Assembly (NCBI RefSeq): GCF_041008525.1
Contig: NZ_JBFLUG010000025.1
Coordinates: 1-64,000 of the forward strand
DNA length: 64,000 nucleotides
Direction of reading: 5' to 3'
From: Parafrankia sp041008525
GTDB taxonomy: Bacteria; Actinomycetota; Actinomycetes; Frankiales; Frankiaceae
The position numbers and the translations under genes are program-made. Shown in pieces: positions 8,516 to 16,765 of this stretch; position 1 is the stretch's first letter; every line of letters begins with the position of its first letter. Under the pieces are notes generated by a model. The model was not told the DNA's origin. It saw only the letters and a program-made list of their open reading frames with translations, and ran no database searches.

Positions 8516-10051
8516 TCAGGTGTTGGTCACGCCGGGGTAGGGGGGCTGCGTGGGCGGCCGGTAGTGGCCGTCGACGACCCGCTGGATCTGCTTGCGGAGT
8601 TCCTGCTCGTCCGTGCCGGAATCCGTGCCGCTGAGCCTTATCGGTTTGATTCCGGCGAGGAAGCCCGCCGGCTGGTAGTCGCCGACGATGACCGGGACCA
8701 CCGAGCGGCCCTGCCCGGCGGGGTCGTTGCGCCAGGCCTCCATCCAGACGGCCTGGGCCCTCGGGTGGGCCTCGAGGTTCGTCGAGACGATGACGATGGT
8801 CCGCTCCGCGACCGCCATGGCCTCCTGGAGCTGCCAGGTGACGTTGTTCGCCGCCTGGATGTCCCAGGTCTCGATGTGGACCGTGTAGGCCTTGTCCTTC
8901 TCCAGTGCGTGGGCGATCCACGCGCCCCAGCCCTCGTCCTCCTCGGCCGCCGCGATCAGGAAGTCCCATCGGACCGCGTCGTCGGGGAGGGGGTCGCCGC
9001 TGCCTGCCCCGGCGGAACTCGTCACCGGGGCAGGGGTGGGGACGTTGGCTCCGTCCTCGGGCGCCTCGAGCGTCCAGCCGTTCTCGCCGGGAACGGTGAG
9101 CCATGCTGTTCCGCTGAACTTGGGCACCCGGATGTCCACCTCGCGATAGGCGCCCGGATCCAGCCCGAGCAGTTCCTGGGCCGTGGTGTCACCGTAGAAC
9201 TCGGACGACATGATGACCGCGAGATTCACCGAGGGGTTGGCGGTGAACACGGCGCGGATGGGCGGCGAGTCGATCAGTCGGTTGCCGACGATGACCGCGT
9301 CCCCGCCCCAGCCGGTCCCGTCCTTGACGACGTCACCGTGATGAAGGGACAGCCGCAGCCGGATGCGGCCGGACGCGGTGCGAGTCCGGTTGTAGCTGCG
9401 CAGGCCACGGCGTATCTCCTCGACGAAGTCCGCCGCGATCAGCGCCTTCGGAACGTCGCCGGAGACCACGGCTACCAGGCCGTCGCCGGTGTCCTGACGG
9501 GTGACGGCCGCCGCGGGGATCCGGGCGTCGGCAAATGCGTCGTTGACGATGTCGCGAAGGCCGTCGCGGATTCCCAGCTGCACCATGACACCGTTGCGGC
9601 TGTAGCCGACGGCGTCGAGCACGATGACGGTGCCGGGCAGGGGCAGCCGGCCGCGGGTGCCGTGGCGGCTCCCGGGCCTCGTGGGCCGGGCGCCGGCCTC
9701 GGTCTCGGCCTCGGCATCCGTCTCGGCATCCGCTTCGGTCTCGCCGGCCGCCAGTCGGACCGCGGCGCGCCGGGCCTCGGCCAGGCCAGCCCCGAAAACG
9801 GTGTTCGCCGGGTAGGACCGCTGCGCCAGCTCGAGAATCCGTAGCCGGCCGCCCTCCACCTGGCCATCACCCAGGGCGTCGTTCACCGCCTCCCACCGAG
9901 CGGCCGCGGTGTAACCGGCCGGCAGGGCGCCCCTGCTGAAACCGGCCTGCGCGAGCAACTGGTCGGCGGTCCGCGGTTCGTAGAAGACGTTCGCGAGTTC
10001 CGCGACATCCTCCACCCGGAGCCGGCGAAGCCGCCTCACCTCGTCTGTCAT
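8516..10051 (-). CDS. Effector-associated domain - cyclase-like - TIR fusion protein (putative conflict/immunity effector)
   Basis: Encodes 511 aa. Residues 13-86 resemble effector-associated domain 1 (EAD1), a small helical adaptor. A hydrophilic Glu/Asp/Ala linker (100-138) follows. Residues 140-320 match a class III nucleotide cyclase fold: VIVLDAVGYS with first metal Asp146, TGDGLVAVV with Asp190, then RLRLSLHHGDVV and GDAVIVGNRL. The usual Asn of the NxxxR motif is Ile, while Arg258 remains, so activity is doubtful. Residues 360-495 form a TIR-like domain (WDFLIAAAEEDEGW, HIETWDIQAANNVTWQ, TIVIVSTN, WMEAW); Glu438 is the candidate NADase residue. EADs recruit effectors in bacterial NTP-dependent conflict systems. 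Start: ATG at 10051 with GGGGGG 5 bases upstream. Role inferred, not shown. Confidence 0.75.
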   Translation of the reverse strand: MTDEVRRLRRLRVEDVAELANVFYEPRTADQLLAQAGFSRGALPAGYTAAARWEAVNDALGDGQVEGGRLRILELAQRSYPANTVFGAGLAEARRAAVRLAAGETEADAETDAEAETEAGARPTRPGSRHGTRGRLPLPGTVIVLDAVGYSRNGVMVQLGIRDGLRDIVNDAFADARIPAAAVTRQDTGDGLVAVVSGDVPKALIAADFVEEIRRGLRSYNRTRTASGRIRLRLSLHHGDVVKDGTGWGGDAVIVGNRLIDSPPIRAVFTANPSVNLAVIMSSEFYGDTTAQELLGLDPGAYREVDIRVPKFSGTAWLTVPGENGWTLEAPEDGANVPTPAPVTSSAGAGSGDPLPDDAVRWDFLIAAAEEDEGWGAWIAHALEKDKAYTVHIETWDIQAANNVTWQLQEAMAVAERTIVIVSTNLEAHPRAQAVWMEAWRNDPAGQGRSVVPVIVGDYQPAGFLAGIKPIRLSGTDSGTDEQELRKQIQRVVDGHYRPPTQPPYPGVTNT

Positions 10052-10311
10052 CGAACCCCCCGTGCGTGCCAGGACGACGCGCCCGCTGCCCACCGCCAGT
10101 GTCACACCGCCGGGTCGGCTGTGTGACGCACCGGTCGCGATCGGCGCGATCGTACCGCCGGTGCGCGAAGCCGGAGGGCCGGCGCCTGCCCGTTGTCCGG
10201 CCCGAGCGGGAACACGACGTGACGATGCCGCAGATCAGCACGGTCACCGCGGGAGAGGAGAACGGGCCGTGTTTCCTTGCCGACAGGTGAGGTCGAAGGC
10301 ATGCCCGGAGA

Positions 10312-10896
10312 TCAGCGGGACCGGGCGGTGCGAGCCGCCCGCCCGCCGGGCCGAGCGGCTGTCGCCGGCGGGTCGACGGGAAGCGTCCAGACCAGGTCGA
10401 TCGACTCGTCCGGGCGCAGAGCCTGCCAGGCCGCCCGCAGGACGTTCAGCCGTGCGGCGGCGCGTGCCGGCAGGTCTGGCGGAAAGGACGGGGCGTCCGT
10501 GCGGTAGACCCGCCAGGCTGACGCGATGTCGGCGGGGTTCGGCGGCACGTTCTGCTCGACCGCGCGGTGCACGGCGCCGGCGACGATCTCCGCGAGCCGG
10601 ATCTCGCGCTGGTTGGCTCGTTTCAGGTCACGGGAACGCTGATGACTGTCGTGGCGGAGCCGGCCGGCCACGACGGACATGCTGCCGAACATCGCTCCGG
10701 CGGCGATGCTGCCCCAGACGCCCCGGCGCAGCCTGAACTCGTGTTCGGCCACGAAATGCGCCAGGTCGTGCGGCACACTGAACGTCCGGTCGTAGGAGTG
10801 CATCCGCAGCGACACGCCGTCCGGGCGTTCGACGGTGGCGACAGAGCCGCCTTCGCCGCCCTTCGGGCCGTCCAGCCGGCAGAAACTCACGCGCAT
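10312..10896 (-). CDS. Conserved actinobacterial protein of unknown function
   Basis: Encodes 194 aa. Not assigned to a characterised family. The N-terminal third is a compact beta-rich segment ending in SVPHDLAHFVAEHEF, where His43, His47 and His52 are spaced so that they could bind a metal. A weakly hydrophobic Gly/Ala stretch follows (GVWGSIAAGAMFGSMSVVAG, about 59-78), then a charged helical region and a Pro/Ala-rich C-terminus. It is on the same strand as the EAD-cyclase-TIR gene but 260 bases upstream, so co-transcription is uncertain. Ribosome site weak; coding status rests on codon bias and the ordered domain pattern. Confidence 0.5.
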   Translation of the reverse strand: MRVSFCRLDGPKGGEGGSVATVERPDGVSLRMHSYDRTFSVPHDLAHFVAEHEFRLRRGVWGSIAAGAMFGSMSVVAGRLRHDSHQRSRDLKRANQREIRLAEIVAGAVHRAVEQNVPPNPADIASAWRVYRTDAPSFPPDLPARAAARLNVLRAAWQALRPDESIDLVWTLPVDPPATAARPGGRAARTARSR

Positions 10897-11013
10897 TCTG
10901 TCAGCCTGAAGCCCCGCCCGCCGGCTGGCGAACCGTTTTCGCCGCCGTGCGCATGCGCCGCCGCGGCGCTGCCAGAAATGTGGCGCCGAGCAAGGGGCTC
11001 GTTCGGCTGGGCG

Positions 11014-12174
11014 TCAGCTGCCGAGGAACCGTCGGACGTCGGCGGCGTCCGCGCGGAGCGAGGCGGTGACCTCGTCGGACAGCGGGGCGAACGGGGTGAG
11101 TTCGACGGTGCCGCCCGGCATCGCCCAGGTGGCGACCGCCTTGCCGTCGACCAGCGCGATCGGCCGGAAGATGCCGTTGGTGGTGACGACCGACTGGTGC
11201 CCACCGACGATCCAGTCCCGCGAGATCCAGCCGTGCAGGACCGGATCAAAGCTGCCCAGCAACCTCGGCGCCGGCAGGGCGGGCGCCGCAGCCGCAGCCG
11301 GCTCCGGCGCCGCCCTCAGCCTGCCTGCCGGTTCCGACCGTTCGCGCAGGTCGATGAGGCCGTTCCCCAGGTCGATCAGGTGGTCGCCGGCGGCGGTGAG
11401 ACCGCGCCGGATGTCGCCGACCGGAAGGCCGGCCCAGCGGGCGGCGTCGGCAGGCGTGGCCGGTCCGTGGCCCACCAGGTAACGCCGTGCCAGTTCGGCC
11501 AAAGCGGTGTCCCGGTCCACGGCGGGCGGACCACCCAGCCAGTCCCGCACCAGAACGAAGGCCTGCTCGCCACCGTCGACGACCGGCCCCCGCACCACCA
11601 GACCCCGACTCGACGCGAGAACCATGACGTAGACGAGAGCCTGCCGCTCGGTCCGCACACCGGCCGCGTCCAGGTGTTCCTTCAGCCGGGCGCGCACCAG
11701 GGGCCCTTCGCCGGCCAGGGCCCGCTCGACAACGGTGACACCGCGGTCGGCCTCGGCCGCGGTCAGACCTTCCTGCGCCAGGCGCCGTCTGATCTGGGCC
11801 GCCATCCGGGGTGCGGTCAACGCGTGTAACCACCAGTAGTCCTGGGAGCGCACCAGGTGGAGAGTGCCGCGGTTGAGCCAGGTGACGACGATCGACCGGT
11901 CGACGGACAGCGCGTCGTCGACATCGCTGGCGTGCAGCCCGTCCGTCCGCGACCGGATGGCCAGTCGCATCCCTCGCCCGTCCTGCGCCTGCACCGCGAG
12001 GAGCCGCTCGACGACGTCGACGACGTCGACGACCCGCGGCGCGCCGCGGTCGGTCAGGCCCTGTGCCCGCAGTCGACGGGCCGCCACCCGCCGACCCGGG
12101 GAACTGACCGACGAACCGCCGCCGCTGCCGTCGCCGGCCTGGCCGCCGTCGCTCTGGCTGTCGCCGTCCGTCAT
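11014..12174 (-). CDS. Winged-helix DNA-binding protein, AlkZ/HTH_42 DNA-glycosylase family
   Basis: Encodes 386 aa. After a Gly/Ser/Asp-rich tail (1-28) the HTH_42 (former DUF1006) pattern begins: ARRLRAQGL, VVERLLAVQAQDG, RMAAQIRRRL, then the C-terminal winged-helix part with SFDPVLHGW and GIFRPIALVDGKAVATW. The Q-A-Q at 62-64 corresponds to the QxQ motif of AlkZ-type glycosylases, which excise bulky alkylated bases or unhook crosslinks. Some relatives give self-resistance inside genotoxin gene clusters, but no such cluster is visible here. ATG at 12174 is preferred over one at 12222, because the latter falls inside a strong hairpin (12205-12241). Confidence 0.75.
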   Translation of the reverse strand: MTDGDSQSDGGQAGDGSGGGSSVSSPGRRVAARRLRAQGLTDRGAPRVVDVVDVVERLLAVQAQDGRGMRLAIRSRTDGLHASDVDDALSVDRSIVVTWLNRGTLHLVRSQDYWWLHALTAPRMAAQIRRRLAQEGLTAAEADRGVTVVERALAGEGPLVRARLKEHLDAAGVRTERQALVYVMVLASSRGLVVRGPVVDGGEQAFVLVRDWLGGPPAVDRDTALAELARRYLVGHGPATPADAARWAGLPVGDIRRGLTAAGDHLIDLGNGLIDLRERSEPAGRLRAAPEPAAAAAPALPAPRLLGSFDPVLHGWISRDWIVGGHQSVVTTNGIFRPIALVDGKAVATWAMPGGTVELTPFAPLSDEVTASLRADAADVRRFLGS

Positions 12175-12204
12175 TCGTCCAGGCTGCCATGCCACCGCAG
12201 GGGA

Positions 12205-12241
12205 CGAGGAGCCGGCAGGCATGGCGCCTGCCGGCTCCTCG
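12205..12241. terminator. Strong hairpin terminator
   Basis: Perfect 16-bp stem (arms 12205-12220 and 12226-12241) with a 5-base loop, 35 bases beyond the stop of the family-5 binding protein and before the AlkZ-like gene on the same strand. No U-tract, as is common in high-GC actinobacteria. Confidence 0.8.
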
Positions 12242-12276
12242 CACCTACACGATCAGTGGAGAAGCTGGACGGGAAC

Positions 12277-13860
12277 CTACTTCTGGATCCACAGCTCCTC
12301 GGGGAGCAGTGAGCCGAGGCCGTACTGGGCGAGGCCGCCGACCTTCTCGCCCGAGACGGCGCCGAGGGCGACCCGCTGGAGGAAGACCCCCGGCGTCACG
12401 TCACCCAGCCGCCGCTGGACGGTCTCGTAGGCGCTCCGCCGCTCTGCCTCCGCCGTCGAGGTCCGGCCGGTCATCAGAGCTTCGTTGAGTTCGGGGTCGT
12501 TGACACCCGGCACGTTGGCGGCCGAACTGCCGCTGAAAGCCGACCACAGCCGCGGTTCCGGGTCCCGGAAGAACGCCGCCGTGACATAGGTGTCGAAGTC
12601 GTTCGTCACGCGCAGTTTGGCGATCTCGGCGAGCTGGACGACCTTGACCTCCACCTTGACGTTCTCGAAGCCGCTGAGCTGGGCCTGCACGTTCTCGGCG
12701 ATCGCCCGGTTCTCGGAGCTCGGGAAGCTGGTGAAGGTGAAGGACACCGGCTTGCCCTCGGCGGCGAGTTCGTCGAACAGGCGCTGCGCGAGCTCTCGGT
12801 CGAAGCGTCGCAGCGGCTTGTCCGAGTAGAAGGGGGAGGAATCGTCGAACAGCGTCTCGGCGGGCTGCCCGTCACCTTCGTAGACGGCGAGGTTGAGCGA
12901 CTCCAGGTCGATCGCCGCAGCGACCGCCTGACGGGCCCGGATGTCGTCGAAGGGTGCCCGGCGCATGTTCAGCGTCATCAGGATGCCGCCGTTGACGGGC
13001 TTGAGGATGCTCGGCAGGCCGTCGTCGGCGGCCTTGTGGAGGTTGACCCAGTCGGATTCGATGGCGATGTCCGCGCCTCCGGTGAGGAGGGTGTTGTAGC
13101 GCTGCCTCGCGTCGACAGCCGACCGGATCGTGAGGCTGTCGAGGTAGGGCCGCGGCGAGTCCCAGTAGCGGGTGTTCCTGGCCAGGTCGATGTCGGCCTG
13201 CCGGGTCCATTTCTTCAGTGTGAACGGCCCGGCGCCGATCGGATTCCCCTCGAATGCCTGCGGGCCGCCCTGCAGGGCCGCGGGAGAGGCGATCCAGTTC
13301 AGTCCCGTTCCAAGGACCACATCGGCGAAGTTCGGCATGGGGGCGGTCATCGAGACCTTCAGAGTGGTGGCGTCAACCACCTCTGTGGAGGCGATGGCCG
13401 TGGCGTCCCCGCGGTAGACCGAACCGACCGCGGGGTCCTTGTGGCGTTCCCAGTTGACCTTGACCGCGGCGGCGTCGAACGGGCTGCCGTCGGAGAAGAC
13501 CAGCCCCGGACGCAGCCGCAGCTCGAAGGTCGAACCGTTGTCGCTGGTCGTGAAGGACTGGGCCATCTTGTAGACGACCTCGCCCTTCTCGTCGTCAATC
13601 ATCAGCGTGCCGTACAGGGCGTTACCCAGGACAGCCGTCGCCGCGTAGGCGTTTCCGAGCTTGGCCGGGTCCATGCTGCTCGTCTCGGCCAGCATGAGGA
13701 TCCGCCCGTGCCCGCCCGCGACCGGGTCCCCGGCGGCGCCCGAGGTGGTGGCGGGGCCGCCATCACCACCGCCGTCATCGCCACCACCACCGCACGCGCC
13801 CAGGAACAGCGCCATGCAGCACATGGCGGCGGTGGCGAGTAATCGCCTCGTACGGATCAT
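12277..13860 (-). CDS. ABC substrate-binding lipoprotein, family 5 (peptide/nickel type)
   Basis: Encodes 527 aa, typical of SBP_bac_5 proteins (oligopeptide, dipeptide, nickel and related importers). The lipoprotein signal is clear: MIRTRR, hydrophobic core, LFLGAC with Cys23, then a Gly/Asp-rich linker. Family features include TSSMDPAKLGN, LRPGLVFSDGSPFDAAAVKVNWERH and FEGNPIGAGPFTLKKW. ATG at 13860 has GGAGAGGA a few bases upstream. No permease or ATPase genes flank it, and a strong hairpin ends its transcript, so it is an orphan single-gene unit that must work with a transporter encoded elsewhere or act as a sensor. Substrate not predictable. Confidence 0.88.
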   Translation of the reverse strand: MIRTRRLLATAAMCCMALFLGACGGGGDDGGGDGGPATTSGAAGDPVAGGHGRILMLAETSSMDPAKLGNAYAATAVLGNALYGTLMIDDEKGEVVYKMAQSFTTSDNGSTFELRLRPGLVFSDGSPFDAAAVKVNWERHKDPAVGSVYRGDATAIASTEVVDATTLKVSMTAPMPNFADVVLGTGLNWIASPAALQGGPQAFEGNPIGAGPFTLKKWTRQADIDLARNTRYWDSPRPYLDSLTIRSAVDARQRYNTLLTGGADIAIESDWVNLHKAADDGLPSILKPVNGGILMTLNMRRAPFDDIRARQAVAAAIDLESLNLAVYEGDGQPAETLFDDSSPFYSDKPLRRFDRELAQRLFDELAAEGKPVSFTFTSFPSSENRAIAENVQAQLSGFENVKVEVKVVQLAEIAKLRVTNDFDTYVTAAFFRDPEPRLWSAFSGSSAANVPGVNDPELNEALMTGRTSTAEAERRSAYETVQRRLGDVTPGVFLQRVALGAVSGEKVGGLAQYGLGSLLPEELWIQK

Positions 13861-14620
13861 TGTCGTCCTCTCCAGTGTGCGGATGTCGGATTGTCGAAAC
13901 GGCGCTCGCCTCCGGGCGGTGTGAGGGCAGCCACCGCCATGAGCCGGCACGGGGGTCGCCCGCGCGCAATCCACGCCATGTCCCCTGGCGACCGCGTTGC
14001 CCCGCCTCGGCCGGGGCGGGGCAACGCGGATCACCGTGGCGATTTCGCCAGTCGCGGGGCACGGGTGGATCGGTCGGATGCGCCTCCAGGGCCGTGGGAG
14101 GTGAAGTGTGTCACGCGCTTTTGGTGAAGTCAAAGTCTACTTTCACGTATGGCTAGCTAGCTCAAAACACGAGAGCGACGTTCTACATCGAGGCGCACTG
14201 AGGGCTTCCGTGCGGTGGCGGTCCCGGTGGCTGTGCTGTCCCGCGCCGGGAACGGGCAGGTCAGGTCACGCCTCCGGCCGGGCGGTGGCTGCTTCTCGGC
14301 CGGAGCGCCCTCGGCGACGCGTCTTCGGTGAGCGTCCTCAGCGAGGCGCACGTGGCGGTGGGCCGGCCGCCACGGGGACGGGCCAGGGGCGGCTCTTCGG
14401 CCCACCAGCCGCTCGCCGCGACGATCGGCGCTACCTTCGCGGCTGTTACTCCGTTTTGTCGGCTCTCCTCATGTGATCCACGGGTGCGACAAGGCCGTGG
14501 CATGGCGGATGATCCTGAATTCGGCCCTGATGATCCTCAGGTCGGCCTTCCTGTCTTTCTTTCCCCGAAACGGGAGCATTTGCCCGCATGTCGGTTCTCG
14601 GAGGGACGAACCCGGGGCGG
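13861..14620. other. Long intergenic region
   Basis: About 760 bases between a minus-strand binding protein and a minus-strand SDR 3' end. It holds a hairpin (13993-14028) and a lower-GC stretch (14100-14190, including GCTAGCTAGC) that is the likely promoter of the binding-protein gene. Open frames here have no family resemblance and no good ribosome sites; none is called. Confidence 0.4.
13993..14028. terminator. Perfect 14-bp hairpin
   Basis: Arms 13993-14006 and 14015-14028 are exact reverse complements around an 8-base loop. It lies 130 bases upstream of the binding-protein start, so it is either a terminator guarding that promoter or a leader structure in its transcript. Confidence 0.5.
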
Positions 14621-15508
14621 TCACGACGAAGGAGTCGGCTCCGCCGGGGATGACGGCGGGGGAGCGGCACCCGCGCGCCGCGCCGCGCCCGCTGCCCGTG
14701 CGAGGTCGGCGCCGACTGCTCGGACCGCGTCGACGACGTCGCCGTGCGTGATGATGTAGCGCTCTCCGGCGAGCAGTGCGTCGATGACGGCGCTGGCCGC
14801 CTCGTGGGGTGACACCACGGCCCGCACCATGCCCGGGTTGCTCGCGGCCATGGCCCTGAAGTCGTCCTGTTCGCCGATCGCCCGGCGCAGGTGCTCGGGC
14901 TGGGCGGCAGTACTGGTCTCCAGGTGTCGCGAGGCCATCCCGGAGGGGAAGATGACGGACACGGTGATCCCGTCCGGGGCGAGCTCGAGGCGCAGCGTCT
15001 CCGCCAGCCCCCAGACGGCGAACTTGCTGGTCTGGTAGGCACCCAGCCTCGCTGCCGGCGACAGCACCGAGGACGAGGCCGTGAAGGCCAGCCGCCCGCG
15101 GGGCGCGGCACGCAGCAGCGGCACGAACGCCTGGGCGGTCCGTGCCGCACCGAGCACGTTGACGTCCAGCACCCATCGCCATTCGTCCTCCGTGAGGCGC
15201 TCCACCGCGCCGAACAGCTGGACACCGACGTTGGACACGACGATGTCCGCGCGGCCGAACCGGTCGGCGACCACGCCGGCCGCCGCGCGCACCGCCTCGC
15301 CGCTGGCGACGTCCACGCCGATGCCAAGAGCCTCGACCGCGTGCTCCCCGGCGATCGCCGCCGCCTCGGCCTCGGCTCGCCCCCCATCCCGGTCGAGCAG
15401 CGCGACCCGCATGCCACGGGCGGCGAGACACGCGCCCAGCGCCCGGCCGAAACCCGACGCTCCACCTGTCACGACCGCGACCTCGGCGGCCAGATCCCGG
15501 AACTCCAT
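14621..15508 (-). CDS. SDR-family oxidoreductase
   Basis: Encodes 295 aa of the classical short-chain dehydrogenase/reductase family (NAD(P)-dependent alcohol/ketone redox). Cofactor motif TGGASGFG (14-21), an Asp after strand 2 (LLDRD) that favours NAD, SNVG in place of NNAG, and the catalytic YQTSK with a preceding Ser-rich strand (FTASSSVLS). The fold ends near residue 260; a C-terminal Ala/Pro/Ser tail is extra. It is divergent from another SDR gene at 15740 across a 231-base promoter region. Substrate unknown. Confidence 0.85.
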   Translation of the reverse strand: MEFRDLAAEVAVVTGGASGFGRALGACLAARGMRVALLDRDGGRAEAEAAAIAGEHAVEALGIGVDVASGEAVRAAAGVVADRFGRADIVVSNVGVQLFGAVERLTEDEWRWVLDVNVLGAARTAQAFVPLLRAAPRGRLAFTASSSVLSPAARLGAYQTSKFAVWGLAETLRLELAPDGITVSVIFPSGMASRHLETSTAAQPEHLRRAIGEQDDFRAMAASNPGMVRAVVSPHEAASAVIDALLAGERYIITHGDVVDAVRAVGADLARAAGAARRAGAAPPPSSPAEPTPSS

Positions 15509-15739
15509 CGTGTACTCCCTCGGTCAGCTGTCGGCTGCTGCGGCGGGCGTCCGGTGACCCACGCCGGCCCGCGGGCACGAGACGTCCGACGGCCTGGTGC
15601 GTGTGACCGCCGGTTCGGTCAGAGTGCACGCTAGAGAAACTGTCCGGGGTATGCGCTCTCCGGCTACCCGGGACGCTGAACACTGGTACAACCTCGGTCG
15701 AGGAGGATGAGTCCTCGCCGTCACGGATCGGGAGTTCCC

Positions 15740-16678
15740 ATGGTGAAAGAACCCAGACGGCGGCGCTGGAGTGCTGACGACGTTCCGGACCTGAGCGGGC
15801 GGACGGCCGTCATCACCGGCGCGAACTCCGGGATCGGATTCGAGGCCGCCAAGGTGCTCGCCGCCCGCGGGGCGACGGTCGTGCTGGCCTGCCGTAACCC
15901 GGTCAAGGCACAGGACGCCCTGAACACCATCCGAGTTGCCACCCCCGAGGCGGACGTCTCCGTGCTGGAGATGGATCTCAACTCCCTCGCCTCGGTGCGC
16001 AAGGCGGCCGAGGCGCTGCGCGCCGAGCGGCCGGTCATCGACCTGCTCGTCAACAACGCGGGCGTGACCTTACTGCCCTACGGCCTGACCGCGGACGGCT
16101 TCGAGCTGCATTTCGGAGTCAACTACCTCGGCCACTTCGCCTTTACCGGGATCGTCCTGGACGCCGTTATGGCCGCGGAGGCCGGCCGGATCATCACGGT
16201 CGGCAGCAACGCGCATCGCATGGGGAAGATCGATTTCGACGATCTCCACTTCGCTGAGGGCTACCGGCCGTTGCGGGGTTACGCACGCTCGAAGCTCGCG
16301 AACCTGCTCTTCGCGTTCGACCTGCAGCGCCGCCTGGAGGCGGCGGGTTCCTCGGCCCGCTCCCTCGCCGCGCACCCCGGCGGCGCGAACACGGAGATCC
16401 TGCCGTCCGTCGGCCCGGTCAAGCGACGACTCAAGCGGGTGGCCGACCGCATCCCCAACCCGATCGTGCACTCCGCGCACATGGGCGCCCTGCCCACCCT
16501 GCGCGCGGCGACCGACCCGGCGTCGAAGGGCGGCGAGTACTACGGCCCGCGTGGCCTGCTCACGATGACGGGACCACCCGTCCTGGTCAGGCCGAGTGCC
16601 GCCACCCGCAGCACCGAGACAGCCGAGCGCCTGTGGGAGCACTCCGAGCGGCTGACCGGGGTGACCTACTCGCTCTGA
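15740..16678 (+). CDS. SDR-family oxidoreductase (retinol dehydrogenase-like)
   Basis: Encodes 312 aa. Cofactor loop TGANSGIGFE, an Arg after strand 2 (LACRNPVKA) that suggests NADP(H), LLVNNAGV, and a catalytic YARSK. The WSADDVPDLSGRTAVITGANSG opening and the long C-terminal part (RVADRIPNPI ... GGEYYGPRGL) are typical of actinobacterial proteins annotated as WW-domain oxidoreductase/retinol dehydrogenase-like. Start ATG at 15740 has GGAG upstream. Physiological substrate not known. It is followed by a hairpin terminator (16707-16736). Confidence 0.87.
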   Translation: MVKEPRRRRWSADDVPDLSGRTAVITGANSGIGFEAAKVLAARGATVVLACRNPVKAQDALNTIRVATPEADVSVLEMDLNSLASVRKAAEALRAERPVIDLLVNNAGVTLLPYGLTADGFELHFGVNYLGHFAFTGIVLDAVMAAEAGRIITVGSNAHRMGKIDFDDLHFAEGYRPLRGYARSKLANLLFAFDLQRRLEAAGSSARSLAAHPGGANTEILPSVGPVKRRLKRVADRIPNPIVHSAHMGALPTLRAATDPASKGGEYYGPRGLLTMTGPPVLVRPSAATRSTETAERLWEHSERLTGVTYSL

Positions 16679-16706
16679 GAAGCGCCCTGACACGGCCCTC
16701 GGGCTT

Positions 16707-16736
16707 CCCCCGTCGTCGCTGCCACGGCGACGGGGG
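16707..16736. terminator. Hairpin terminator after SDR gene
   Basis: Arms CCCCCGTCG (16707-16715) and CGACGGGGG (16728-16736) pair perfectly around a 12-base loop, 28 bases beyond the SDR stop and just before the next plus-strand gene. Confidence 0.65.
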
Positions 16737-16765
16737 CAGGATCCGCGATGAGGCAGACTTGACGG

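Noticed and set aside
14108..14476. Possible small gene in the 13.9-14.6 kb gap
   Set aside because: Composition is not protein-like and no ribosome site or family match is apparent.
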